NCBI GenBank assembly: GCA_029448655.1 | Contig: JACCLO010000004.1 | Coordinates: 3,410,001 to 3,474,000, forward strand | Length of the DNA: 64,000 bases | Direction: 5' to 3' | From: Wolfiporia cocos | Lineage: Eukaryota; Basidiomycota; Agaricomycetes; Polyporales; Phaeolaceae | Shown here: positions 1 to 10,234 of the stretch, one piece after another | Layout of the letters: every line of letters starts with the position of its first letter | Numbering within the stretch: the stretch's first letter is position 1 | Program-made: the position numbers and the translations under genes | The notes under the pieces: model-generated | Seen by the model: the letters and a program-made list of their open reading frames with translations, nothing else | Databases searched by the model: none | Told to the model about the DNA's origin: nothing

Positions 1-885
1 CGCGCTCTTCCCGGCCCAGAGCTCTGCCCAGGCTTGCCCCGCGCGCTACCCGCGCCGCGGCTTAGTGCCATTCGGCCAACATTCCCAGTTAAACTTTTGC
101 CTTCTTACACGACCCGCGGCTCAAATGACACATCTTCTTGCGAGCATCAGCGCACCGGAATTAACACAGCTCGCGACTCCCGTGCTGCTGCGCTCGATAA
201 CGCGGACTTCCCAGAAGCACTCGTCCTATGGCACGCTTCGATGGCGCGTTCTTATTCGATATGCCCGCCCTGCAATCTATCTCGCCGCGGGAATTCAACA
301 ATGCATATAGGGCAGGATCCATACATCTGCCGCCTTCTTTTTGGCGTGCCTTACCCACGATGGTCTTAGCGATAAGTCACGCTCCCCGCATTGAACGCTA
401 GACGCCTCCCGTGGACAATCCGCCGGCTCGGTTTGTCTCTGTGCACACAACCGTGAGCACGCTGACGGCATCCACACATGCATTATTACTGGCCTTGCTG
501 CGCGGATAGGCGTGTGGCCATTATCACGATCAGCTGCGAATGCCGAATGCGCGAAGCAACACGGATGGAACAGCTGAGCTCGAAGCCTGCGTCCTCATGT
601 ATCCGGGCCTGCACCAGCTGTCGCGCGGGCGGAAGGTCCGGTGCTTGCGATGTGATCTGGCTCGCTGGTGTGCGTGGGTGCTACGTAGCGGATGTGTCGA
701 TAGTACCGTCAAATGCAGAGTGTATTGATAAAGTGAACGCACGGACCTGCACCCCTACGTCCGACGACAACAATGCGGAGATCATCTGTGCCAATTTCTG
801 ATTATGGGCGCCACCGATCTATCACAGCGCTGAAGCGCGTTCCACACTATCCCGCGTTCGGCAAATCGCTCTCCTCCTGTTAACC
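1..885. other. Intergenic/upstream region, no gene seen
   Basis: No open frame here looks like a conserved protein and no tRNA-like fold was seen. The left part is GC-rich. The last few hundred bases presumably hold the promoter and 5' leader of the BET3-type gene that starts at 886. Confidence 0.5.
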
Positions 886-1695
886 ATGGCCACCACAAGC
901 AAGCAATACAAGGCCATCGGCGAGGACATTTGGAAAGGCCGGACTGAAAAGATCGTATGTCCTCCGCACACATCAGACCCATTCCCACGCCCGATGCACG
1001 CTACCCTCTGACTTAAGACATAGAACGCAGAGCTGTTCGCGTTGACATACGGCGCGCTCGTCGTGCAGCTCATACAGGACTATGAAGACTATGCTGAGGT
1101 CAACAGGCAGCTCGAAAAGATGGGCTACAACATTGGCACGAGGCTGATTGAGGACTTCCTCGCCCGTAGCAACATCGGACGCTGTGCGGACTTTAGGGAA
1201 ACAGGAGAGGTCGTGGCGAAGGTGCGAGTTGGTCGCAAAAGATCCGTACCGTCGCGCTGACTGCTGCCCGAGTTCACAGGTCGGGTTCAAGTCATTTCTT
1301 AACATCACACCCACCGTAGCACACGCAGTGGCTCCTCCATCGTCTCCCTCTCGGACTAGCACATCGGGGCCGCAAAGCAACGCGGCTGGTGCCTCGTTCA
1401 CCCTCACATTGGACGAGAACCCTCTGGCCGAGTTTGTGGAACTGCCCGAAGAAGCGCTCGAAGGTGGCTTGTGGTTCAGCAATGTACTCTGCGGCGTGTT
1501 GAGAGGCGCCCTCGAGATGGTACGCGGTCGGTTCATCCACAACCTCTCGGAAATGCTAAGAATGCCCTTTGCCAGGTACAAATGCAAGTGCAAGCGACAT
1601 TCTTATCTGATATCTTGCGGGGAGATGAAACAACCGAAATCCGTGTGACGCTGCTGAAGTATCTGGAGGAGGAAGTACCCGTCGGAGACGACTAG
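886..1695 (+). CDS. BET3: TRAPP complex subunit BET3 (TRAPPC3)
   Basis: Core subunit of the TRAPP tethering complexes, which act as the exchange factor for the Rab GTPase Ypt1 in ER-to-Golgi traffic. Four exons (886-954, 1024-1221, 1280-1519, 1576-1695) join in frame to 208 residues, the normal family length. Family signatures are clear: [13 protein letters not shown] at the N-terminus, then [17 protein letters not shown] and GRCADFRET, and [12 protein letters not shown] near the C-terminus. The cysteine in GRC is the residue that is palmitoylated in the family. The ATG at 886 follows a CC-rich context and gives the expected short leader before the first intron. It converges on the mitochondrial uS13 gene. 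Only the wider TRAPP role is inferred from family knowledge. Confidence 0.95.
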
Positions 1696-1887
1696 CTGTG
1701 GGGGGACTTGATGTACGCTATCATAATTTATATACACACGCCCACGTAGTTCGAAGGACATGTACCATGTACGAACGTGAACGGCGGATTTGATTCATAT
1801 CTGCGCTCCAACGCACGGAGATCTCGCACATCAGACATCAGAGCGAGCCAGATGCCTTCGCGAACAGAGAACGCGCCGAGCAGATCT

Positions 1888-2440
1888 TCATGCGTACCGC
1901 TCCACCTTGTTGAGCTTCCTTGCCGTCCTGGCGTTTGTCTGTGTATTTTGTCCGCGAACGGGAAGACCCATTGCGTGCCGCCGTCCGACATAGCTGCCGA
2001 TGTTTCGCTGGTGCGCGATGTTCTCCCGGACCTCTCTCCGCAGCTCAGACTCGATCTTGATGCTCCTCAGCCTGTCGCCGATCGAGAGCTTTTGCGGTGC
2101 GTCTGTGGGCGTGGCCTCTTCGCTCGGGATGGGGTCCGTGAAGCGTGGTGGGACATGGTCCGGCGCGGCCAGCGAGTAGCGCTGCAGGAGTGGCGCGGTG
2201 GCGGGCGAGGAGAGGAAGGCGGTTATGGATGTGATTTGGTTGGCAGAAAGGTCTCGGACTTTGCAAGTGTCGTGGATTTGCATGCGCGCACAGATGCGGC
2301 TCGCGGTTTCACGTCCGATTCCGTAGAAGTGGGTCAAAGCAAACTCTGGGGACATCAGCCAATATATGGTACTTGGAGCTTGTTTCACTCACCTTTACGA
2401 GCTGTTTGTCCGGCAGAAGCACGCCGAGAATGTGCACCAT
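1888..2440 (-). CDS. Mitochondrial small-subunit ribosomal protein uS13m
   Basis: Mitoribosomal uS13, the head protein that contacts the tRNA and the large subunit. Two exons (2393-2440 and 1888-2343, minus strand) give 167 residues. Exon 1 carries the typical start with the motif LPDKQLVK. Exon 2 opens [18 protein letters not shown] and ends with the [18 protein letters not shown] and [14 protein letters not shown] hallmarks of uS13. It is longer than bacterial S13, which fits the fungal mitochondrial form (SWS2-like), and a middle segment of about 40 residues is an insertion. The 49-nt intron ends in CAGAG; the second AG was chosen because it keeps frame. The gene diverges from XAP5 with 157 bp between the two ATGs. 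Confidence 0.92.
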
Positions 2441-2597
2441 ATTGTGCTCCTCGACGTCGACGTGCTGGAGAAATGCAGGCAGCGAGGAGGCGCCCACGAG
2501 GTAGCGCTCAGAAATCCAATTGCAAACTCCGAGAAAGCTGGCTGTTCCTTCGACAGCAACCACCTTCGCACACGAGCTACAATCTACGCGCACACAC

Positions 2598-3889
2598 ATG
2601 TCGACGAACAAGGCTGAAGGACGCCGCGAGGATGCCCTCGCGAAGCAGCGCAACCAGATGCGCGAAGAGTACGAGCGGCAGAAACAGACCCTCATCAACG
2701 AGACGGAGAAGGCCCGCCCCTCTTCCAACCGCTTTGTCGGGCAGAATGACTCCATGGAGGACACGCTCAAGCAGAGCACGGTTGGGCTGGTCAGGCTGGA
2801 GGACTTCCAGCAGAAGCGGAAAGAGCTTGAGGAGGCGAAGGCCCGCGAAGCGGCGCGGACAAACGAGCTCAAGTATGTCACGTCTCCTGCTATATACAAG
2901 CGTAGCATGCACGGTCTGCACAGAGCGCTCATCGGATGTGGAGGATTCGTTTAGGGAGGAACAGAAGAAGGTAAAGAAGCGGAAGAAGATGGCCAAGTCG
3001 ACTCTCTCGTTTGCCATGGACGACGAAGTGGGCGAAGGCGACGGCGACGGCGACGGCTCCTCGTCGCAGAACGACAACGGCGAGAGGCCAGCGAAACGTG
3101 CAAAGTCGCGTAAGAACCCCAACGTAGATACTTCCTTCCTTCCCGACAGGGAGCGCGAGGAAGCCGAACGGCGGCAGAGAGAGGAGCTCAGGCAGGAATG
3201 GCTTAGAAAGCAGGAAGAGGTCAAGCAAGAAGACATCGAGATCACCTATTCGTACTGGGACGGCAGTGGCCACAGGAAGAGCGTCACGGTGAGTCGGCAG
3301 ATGTCTAATGATGAAGAAGATAGCCTGACCACGTAGGTTCATGCACGGGGATTGGCCGTTGCCGCTATATAGTGCAAGAAGGGTGACTACGTCTCTACCT
3401 TCCTTGAGAAATGTAGACAGCAGTTCCCTGAGCTACGGGGCATAAGCGTCGACAACTTGATGTATGTCAAAGTGAGTAGTCTATCATCCGAAGTACTGGC
3501 CCATCTCTGATTGTCGATTATATAGGAGGACCTGATCATCCCACACGTACGTTGCTTCGGTATTTGCCCTCAAAATGTTCTAAGCGTACTCGCGCAGCAT
3601 TACACTTTCTACGACTTCATTGTCAACAAGGCCCGCGGGAAGTCGGGTCCACTGTTCAACTTTGATGTGCATGACGACGTCCGTCTCCTGGCGGATGCTA
3701 CTGTCGAGAAGGATGAATCACATGCTGGCAAGGTAGTTGAAAGGAGCTACTATCAACGCAACAAGCATATTTTCCCTGCATCGCGCTGGGAGGTGGGTAA
3801 TATTTATCTCATTGCTTCGAAGGCATACCCAATTCTATCTACAGGTGTACGACCCAGAGAAGAATTACGGAAAGTACACCATTGCATGA
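2598..3889 (+). CDS. XAP5/FAM50 family nuclear protein
   Basis: Conserved eukaryotic nuclear protein of the XAP5 (FAM50) family, linked in other organisms to spliceosome function and chromatin. Six exons (2598-2872, 2955-3288, 3373-3471, 3526-3546, 3598-3792, 3845-3889) give 322 residues, including a 21-nt exon that encodes EDLIIPH. The N-terminal third is charged and coiled-coil-like, followed by a GDGDGDG run and a basic patch. The C-terminal half holds the diagnostic blocks [52 protein letters not shown] and [17 protein letters not shown]. The first acceptor was set at 2954 because nearer AG sites break the frame. It shares a 157-bp divergent promoter with uS13m. Confidence 0.93.
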
Positions 3890-4222
3890 TGCGCTGGACA
3901 ACTGAGAAGTGCTTCTCATTTGTATTCTTGCACAGTTTTTGGATGTACATTCTGTTTACTGGTACAATTCGCTGTGCTGTTTTGTACGTGGAAGTGTAAA
4001 CAAGATTCGTTTGGATTGATCCTGTGAAGTTGCCGTATGCCACGAACCGCCCCGCACAGGTAGATTGACTGCAGTTTACGCGAAGTTGGTACGCTGTGAC
4101 ATGAGGTCACTGTGACTTAGCCGCCGGCGACTATCCGACGACTCATCCCAAGTGGTAGACCTTGGTGTCCGACCGCGACCTCTCCGGACATTGCTGCCTC
4201 TGTATATCAGATATCACTAATC
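3890..4222. other. Intergenic, no gene seen
   Basis: Short AT-richer spacer between two plus-strand genes. It should contain the XAP5 terminator and the promoter of the V-ATPase subunit gene. No structured element was recognised. Confidence 0.5.
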
Positions 4223-5168
4223 ATGTCTGGTACTGGCCCTAGAGAGAACATATTTCCCACCCGTATGGCCTTGACAAATACCAAGCTTCGGCTGAAAGGC
4301 GCGCAGACGGGACACTCACTACTGGCTAAGAAGCGGGATGCACTCACTACCAGGTTCCGAGCTATTTTGAGGAGAGTTGATGAGGTGCGCCCCTAATTAG
4401 AATTGCTGGGACAATTTTTGAGAAGTTGCACGCCATATCATGCACCCCAATTTAAAGGCCAAGCGGAAGATGGGACGAGTGATGCAGCTCGCATCATTCT
4501 CGCTGGCCGAGGTCACGTATGCTACGGGTGACATCTCGTACTTAGTACAGGAGCAGGCCAAGTCTGCAACATTCAGAGTAAAGGCAAAACAGGAGAATGT
4601 TTCTGGAGTGGTACTGCCCGCATTCGAGGTTGACCGAGTACCCGGAAGTGGTACGCCCTCTCGGAACCCCATTGATTATATGCTCCAACAGTACTTCACG
4701 GTTAGATTTCAATCTCACTGGTCTCGGACGAGGTGGACAGCAAGTCCTCAAGGCGAAAGAAGTGTATGCGAAGGCAGTCGAGACACTGGTCGAACTCGCA
4801 TCTCTCCAAACAGCGTTCATGATCTTGGACGAGGTCATCAGAGCGACGAATCGCCGAGTCAACGCTATTGAACACGTCGTCATTCCCCGGTTAGACAACA
4901 CCATCAAGTACATTATAAGTGAGCTGGACGAGATGGACCGTGAGGAGTTCTTCAGGTAATCATCCCATGGATTGTTTGCATAAAAGTTAGCTAGAACCGC
5001 TCGGTCAGATTAAAGAAAGTGCAGGGGAAGAAGAAACGCGATGCTGAGGCCTCGGAGGCGCAACGACGCCTTTTAGAAGAATCCGAAACCCCGGAAGACT
5101 ACCAGCCTGAACTGGGTGGAGGTGGCGGCGATTTGCTCAGTAGTAAAGACGAGGACGTTATTTTTTGA
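4223..5168 (+). CDS. VMA8: V-type proton ATPase subunit D (central rotor stalk)
   Basis: Subunit D of the V1 sector, the coiled-coil rotor shaft that couples ATP hydrolysis to proton pumping at the vacuole. Four exons (4223-4384, 4458-4650, 4706-4955, 5009-5168) give 254 residues, the expected size. The start has [18 protein letters not shown] and [11 protein letters not shown]. The middle has [13 protein letters not shown] and [13 protein letters not shown]. The late part has the block [19 protein letters not shown] and then the charged tail KKRDAEAS. The donor at 4651 (after GS) rather than an earlier GT is set by frame and by the family's short loop there. It converges on the uL24 gene. 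The gene symbol follows the yeast orthologue. Confidence 0.95.
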
Positions 5169-5378
5169 CATCCAGCATATACCACTATGTACTTTATTTG
5201 TTGCGACCTTCACTATACTTTTGTCCATCATATGAACTTCAATGATCGGGCATATCGTGGTGCGCTGCCACGGCTCATATGGCATAACGTGCGTGCGGAT
5301 CCGCGTACATACATAGTGATTTTGGGTGCAACGCAGGAGCCAGTGAAGAAGGAGGGTAAAAGAGCAAGAACGAGATCA

Positions 5379-6147
5379 CTAGAGTGCATTCTTAGCACCA
5401 GCTGCATGACAAGAGAGCGGGAAACATACGTCAGCCATCTTAGCATCCTCAATTGCCTTGTCCTTCTTCTGGCCTTTTCTCTCCAGGATGGCCCGCCTGA
5501 CAGGTGGTTTCAAAACAATGAGCATAAAGCCGGAAACATTAACTGCCCAAACGCACCTGTCCTTGTCCAACTTGATCGTCGTAATAACGACATTGCTGGG
5601 GTGGATGCCAATGTTTGCCGTCGCGCCGTTCGACTTGTCTCGCGAGACACGGTCGACATGGATAACCCACTTCTTGCGGTACACCTGGGTGACCTTCCCC
5701 TCCCGGCCCTTGTACTTGCCCCGAACAATCCGGACCTCGTCGTCCTTGCGGATGGGTAGTGACCGGCACTATTCCGAGGCATGACATGTCACGCATGAGT
5801 GCGTTCAAGCTTTCCTAAACCAGATGATGGGACATACGTTATATTTGCCGCGAAGCTCCTTCGAAAGCGCAGAAGACATGATTATGCGGCGGACGGAGGA
5901 GGGCGCCGAGAAGTGCGCCTTGCGCGACTTGCGCCGGGACGAGGAAACGTCTGTATAGTGCGAGCGCAACCAAGAAAAACAAGCAGTAGTCAGCATCAGT
6001 CGTCCAGCCAGTTCAAGGCACATCCAGAGGGCGAGTAATGCATCCAGCGAACCTCGCCACCGAATCGCGCCGTTTTTTTCGCACACGAGCAGCATAACAG
6101 CAGCACAGAGCATAGCAGGACCGCAACTAACCAGGGTTGAACTTCAT
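5379..6147 (-). CDS. RPL26: 60S ribosomal protein L26 (uL24)
   Basis: Cytosolic large-subunit protein uL24, an early-assembling protein near the exit tunnel. Exons on the minus strand are 6132-6147, 5838-5950, 5557-5768, 5430-5496 and a final 12-nt exon 5379-5390, for 139 residues. Blocks seen: [42 protein letters not shown] (KOW-type), [13 protein letters not shown] and [18 protein letters not shown]. The first exon is only 16 nt (MKFNP plus one base), usual for fungal ribosomal genes. The end is the weak part. The last intron would be 39 nt, and an unspliced reading also stops at the same TAG after about 17 extra residues. It is divergent from FRG1 with a 213-bp shared upstream region. Confidence 0.92.
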
Positions 6148-6360
6148 CTTGGGGATCTTGAGGATTTCCGGCGGGCGGGTGGGCGGTGTGTATCCTGCGG
6201 CCTACTGGCCGAAAACGGGAAGGTTCCCACGCGTCTAAATAAGGGATACCCCTGACACTCGTTGCGATCGGCGCGTCATTTACAAGCGCTAGATCGTGGA
6301 CTGCCCCATACACTCTGTGCTACTGGTATCTGTATCTTTTGCTGCCTCTCATACTACATC
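6148..6360. promoter_or_regulatory. Shared divergent promoter region of uL24 and FRG1-like genes
   Basis: Only 213 bp separate the ATG of the ribosomal protein gene (minus) from that of the FRG1-like gene (plus), so both promoters and both 5' leaders must fit here. A TAAATAAGG stretch lies near 6236-6244. No defined factor site can be proved by eye. Confidence 0.45.
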
Positions 6361-7371
6361 ATGTCTACCGATGATAAAGTGCGCCCGACAAAGTTGAAAT
6401 TCAAGGGCGATAAGCCCAAGAAGAAGCGCAAACGCGAGGACGATGAAGAGGGCAGTAGCAGCCGTCGCAGGCGCAAAGAGGACGACGAGAGCCCAGAGAC
6501 GTGGGTTCTGCCGGAAAACGCGAACGAGATTCGCGGACCTACATTTATTATGCATCCTTCTGACCCTTCCCCGATCTGCATCACGTATGACTCCACGCGC
6601 GGACGCATTGTCCTGCATTCTGTAGAGAAGGACAAGGACGGCGCACAAGAGCCGGTGAGCATCCTTGAACGCACGCCGACAGAGGTATCACAAGTGTGGG
6701 TGACCACGCGCGTCGCGGGCGCGACAACTATCAACTTGCGCACTGGGACCGGCGACGGGAAGTTCCTTTCGTGTGACAAGCACGGTTTGGTCTCCGCGGA
6801 TCGAGAGGCGCGAGGACCTCAGGAAGAGTGGACTCCAGTTGTCTTTCCAGATGGCATGGTAGCCTTCCAGAACGTCTATGAGAAATACCTCGCGGTAGAC
6901 GAAGTTGCTGGGGGTACTATCGCATTGCGAGGAGACAGCGAAGAAGTAGGATTTGCTGAACGCTTCTGGGTGAAAATCCAGAGTAAGTTCAAGCGCGAAG
7001 CGAACGAAGAGGAAAGGAAGAAGGAAGGTGTCATGGATGAGACTACAGCAGACGAGACGACCACAAAGTATGTCATAATCCACCTCGTGTTACAAACCTC
7101 TGACCGTGATCATAGCAAACTCTACCAAGCATGGGGCGCCGGCCGGTCAGTTATATCCGTAGCAGACAAGAAGGAGGTTGGTAGATGACGAGTGCCTCAC
7201 TCATTATTGGGCTGACAAACTACTCTCGAAAGCTTAAACGCGCTCGTAAAGAAGGTCGTTTGGCGGAGGCCCTTCTTGATCGTCGAGCTAAGTTGAAGAG
7301 GTGCGTGTTCCTGCCTGACCTATATTGATAAATGGCTGAAGTGCATTTCCTTCAGTGATCGCTTTTGTTAA
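6361..7371 (+). CDS. FRG1-like nuclear protein (beta-trefoil, RNA/actin associated)
   Basis: Homologue of FRG1, a nucleolar/Cajal-body protein tied to pre-mRNA splicing and F-actin bundling in animals. Four exons (6361-7067, 7116-7176, 7233-7300, 7356-7371) give 283 residues. The N-terminus is a lysine-rich nuclear-localisation stretch (KPKKKRKRE, RRRRKE). Then comes the trefoil core with PTFIMHPSDPSPICITYD, VSQVWVTTRVAG, KFLSCDKHGLVSADREARGPQEEWTPV and YEKYLAVDE. The tail LKRARKEGRLAEALLDRRAKLKSDRFC matches the conserved FRG1 C-terminus. The final exon is only 16 nt. It is transcribed away from uL24. Confidence 0.93.
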
Positions 7372-7853
7372 GCACGCTGAACAGGTATCAAGGACATTGT
7401 ACTACTATAGTGCGTCATATGTTAGCTTAGGAAACACGTTGGTCAATGCCTGAGTTCATGGTATGTTGCGTCCTCGCGCCTTCACAAATCTGAGTTATAC
7501 ATTCCGCGAGACGGCATATGGAGATTGAGTCTCAAGGCACCATCGGGGGTTGAGTATACCGTGACGGCAGCATTCTTCGGCAGGACTTGCTTGTTGTAAG
7601 CTTTTCGACTTGGATCCTACATCGAACACTTCCGCTCACACCTTGCGGTTCATCATGGAGCTTGTGCTGGAATTAGTTACAAAGCATCATTCGTGTAAAC
7701 GCACGATCCGCGAGGGTAGGTCTGCGGTCGGTGTGGCGATCTACCAGTACTAGTGACATCGATGCCACGTGTTAACGGACGCGACGCGTCTGGGCGCTCA
7801 GTGACGCGGGTTTTTGTGCAGTCACAGGCCTGGTCCTTGCTGCAGCTAGCACC
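7372..7853. other. Intergenic, no gene seen
   Basis: Spacer between two plus-strand genes. Some short frames exist on both strands but none resembles a protein family. No RNA gene was recognised. Confidence 0.5.
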
Positions 7854-9856
7854 ATGGTGCATGCAACCATTTCGGAGGCATATCATGTCCTCGGCATTGC
7901 AGAGGTACAGTGTGATTCCGATGCTATTGATGCTTCTCACTCATGAAAGAAACTCCAGGACTCGACTCTCGAGGTCGTTAAGAATACGTATAAGCAGGCA
8001 AGTTCCTGTCCACCGTTGATGCCTTCTGGTATTGATGTGACGTCCGCATGAAGCTAGCTCTCAAGACACACCCAGACAGAAATCCGAATGATGAAAATGC
8101 CACCGCACAGTTTCAACGTCTTAGCGAGGCGTACAGCGTGCTCGTAAAACATCTTGACAGATCATCCAGTCCGCCTCGTGGATATTCATATGAGCGTTCC
8201 TACGACTCGTACTCTTTTGATGATTATGATGGTCATGATTACTATGACGATGACTCTGATGATGACTACGACGATCTCGAGTTCTACAGGCAAGCCGCAC
8301 AAACCACTCGCTGTGTGTCACGCTAGAGCTCACATAATCCACTCAGATTTTTATATGAAGAACTCTTGAGAGAAAGGGCTAGCAGATTCTCTAGCAAGCG
8401 TAAGTGTTCATTTCTGGCACATGCTTGCCGCTACATAATCGAATACAGGATTCTATCACCGCCATTACGCTCCTCCAGAAACTCAGGAGCAATACGAAGC
8501 GCGCATGAAGCGCATGCGCGAAGAACAAGAACAAGATAAGGCACGCCGCGCAAGGGAAGAAGCAGCGCGTAAGGCGGAACAGGAAGCAGCGCGCATCAGA
8601 GGTGCATCGCCAATAATCAATCAGGGCATTCATTTTTGCTTATCACCATTACCTTCACAGAGCGACAGGAAGCTGAGAGACGTCAGAAAGAGAAAGCATT
8701 CAACAAAAGGGTTCAGGCCGCCGCTTCTCAGAGAGAGGCGGAGGAGAAAGCCCGCATTCAGCAACAACGAGTTCAGTCTCTGCGTTCAGAGACATTTGCT
8801 GCTGCTCGTCGTGGTGATGCGGAAAAAGTCAAGAAGAACATATGGGAGAACAATGTCGATGCAGCCGGAGGCGAATACAAGCAGAGTTCCGACTTCCCCG
8901 CGGGAGCTTCCGCTGTAGGCAGACAGGAAACTCTGATGCATATTGCTGTTAGCCTCGGAGATCTGTCTTTGGTAGAATGGCTAGATTCTCATGGTCAGCT
9001 ACAGTCTAGCCTTATAATATTCCACACTCACATATTATCTCAAGGTGCGGAGGCAGAAGAACGGGACTCAGAAGGACGCACAGCGTTCCATATCGCCCTG
9101 CAACAAGGCCGTATCTCGATAATACAATATTTCTTCAAGATGTATCCGCATCACGACGATGACAGCGCAGCACTATATAATCGCCCCGAGTCGATATCTC
9201 TCCTTCGACTTGCCATTGACTCCCGTGAACCTGGCGCTGTCTGGATGATCCTCGAGAACCGATTGGCTACAAAGGAGGACATGTCTGAAACCTGGGAGTA
9301 TATAAACTCAGCTATTGGTAAGACGACTCTGCTTCGTACAGCAAATCAGCACGATAAAGGCAAATACGACGAAATCTACAATCTGCTGATATGCTATGGT
9401 GGATTCCAACTTCCTGGGGGTCAAGATTCTGAGCTTAAGGAGCAATACGAGCAGTTCACCAGCGGTCCCTTGAACAGTCGCGACATGCCCTCTATATCAG
9501 AAGTAACCCCGGCGCTGAAGGCTACCGAGTCTCAGAAAGAACCATCTAGTTCTCGAACTCACGCAAACGTCCCTGACAATGATTTCCAACATCGGGTCAA
9601 GCCACACCGCGGGCAGAACCGTTCTCGGCGTCCATACACGCACTACCACCAGCCCCATCCGACAAATACCTTCCCGGGGACCCCACAGTCCCCTCTCAAC
9701 CCACCTGGACATCATGACCATTCATTCTTCAATGGTGAAAGTAACCTTAACTTCACACACTCGCCGTCCGAGGGCCGCGGTCGCGGCCGAGGAAGAGGTC
9801 GGGGCCATGGCCGTGCTCGCGGACGTGGTCACGGCAGAGGCCAGCCGTCGCAATAA
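7854..9856 (+). CDS. J-domain protein with ankyrin-like repeats and RG-rich tail
   Basis: Seven exons (7854-7904, 7959-7997, 8054-8289, 8347-8399, 8449-8601, 8661-8993, 9045-9856) close in frame to 558 residues. The first 65 residues are a J domain with the Hsp70-stimulating HPD motif in LALKTHPDRNPND. Next are an Asp/Tyr-rich stretch, a long charged helix rich in Arg, Glu and Ala (coiled-coil-like), and two ankyrin-like units around ETLMHIAVSLGDLSLVEWL and EGRTAFHIALQQGRISIIQYF. The C-terminus is disordered and ends in a GRGRGRGRG-type tail, which suggests RNA contact. Introns 7998-8053 and 8290-8346 have GC donors. The likely role is an Hsp70 co-chaperone, but the combination is unfamiliar and no precise function is claimed. 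Confidence 0.85.
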
Positions 9857-10234
9857 TCTTGCCCATGCTTGCTCAGTTTCCTGTATCTGGTCTTGTTCGT
9901 CCTCACGCATTCTCCCATTCAAACACTACTTGTGTCGGTTATAGTGTATGCATTAACTTCACTCCAAACACGTTTTGTTCTTACCAGTAGCATTACGATT
10001 ACAACGATGTAGTGTATCAGATTTCCATTGTAGTATAGTACGACCTGTTTGCAGTGTCGATGGACAGATTTACATACGGCTGGCCAATGTAAACTGTTGT
10101 TGCAGACCCCGGAAACTTCACATGAAAGAATAGCTGACGTAAGCAGAGATGACGGCGCACTCAGTTGGGTACCATCTCTTGTCCCAGTCCACTAACACTC
10201 GCATTGCGTCGTCTCGCCACATCCAGTTCTCATA
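9857..10234. other. Intergenic, no gene seen
   Basis: AT-richer spacer that should hold the 3' end of the J-domain gene and the LUC7 promoter. No structured RNA or further frame was seen. Confidence 0.5.

Noticed and set aside
1777..3336. A 519-codon plus-strand frame
   Set aside because: Its left half is antisense to uS13m and its right half is simply the frame of XAP5 exon 2. Composition of the left half is not protein-like.
5951..6131. Box C/D snoRNA in the 181-nt first intron of uL24
   Set aside because: CTGATG and CTGA words occur next to each other without a terminal stem; not convincing.
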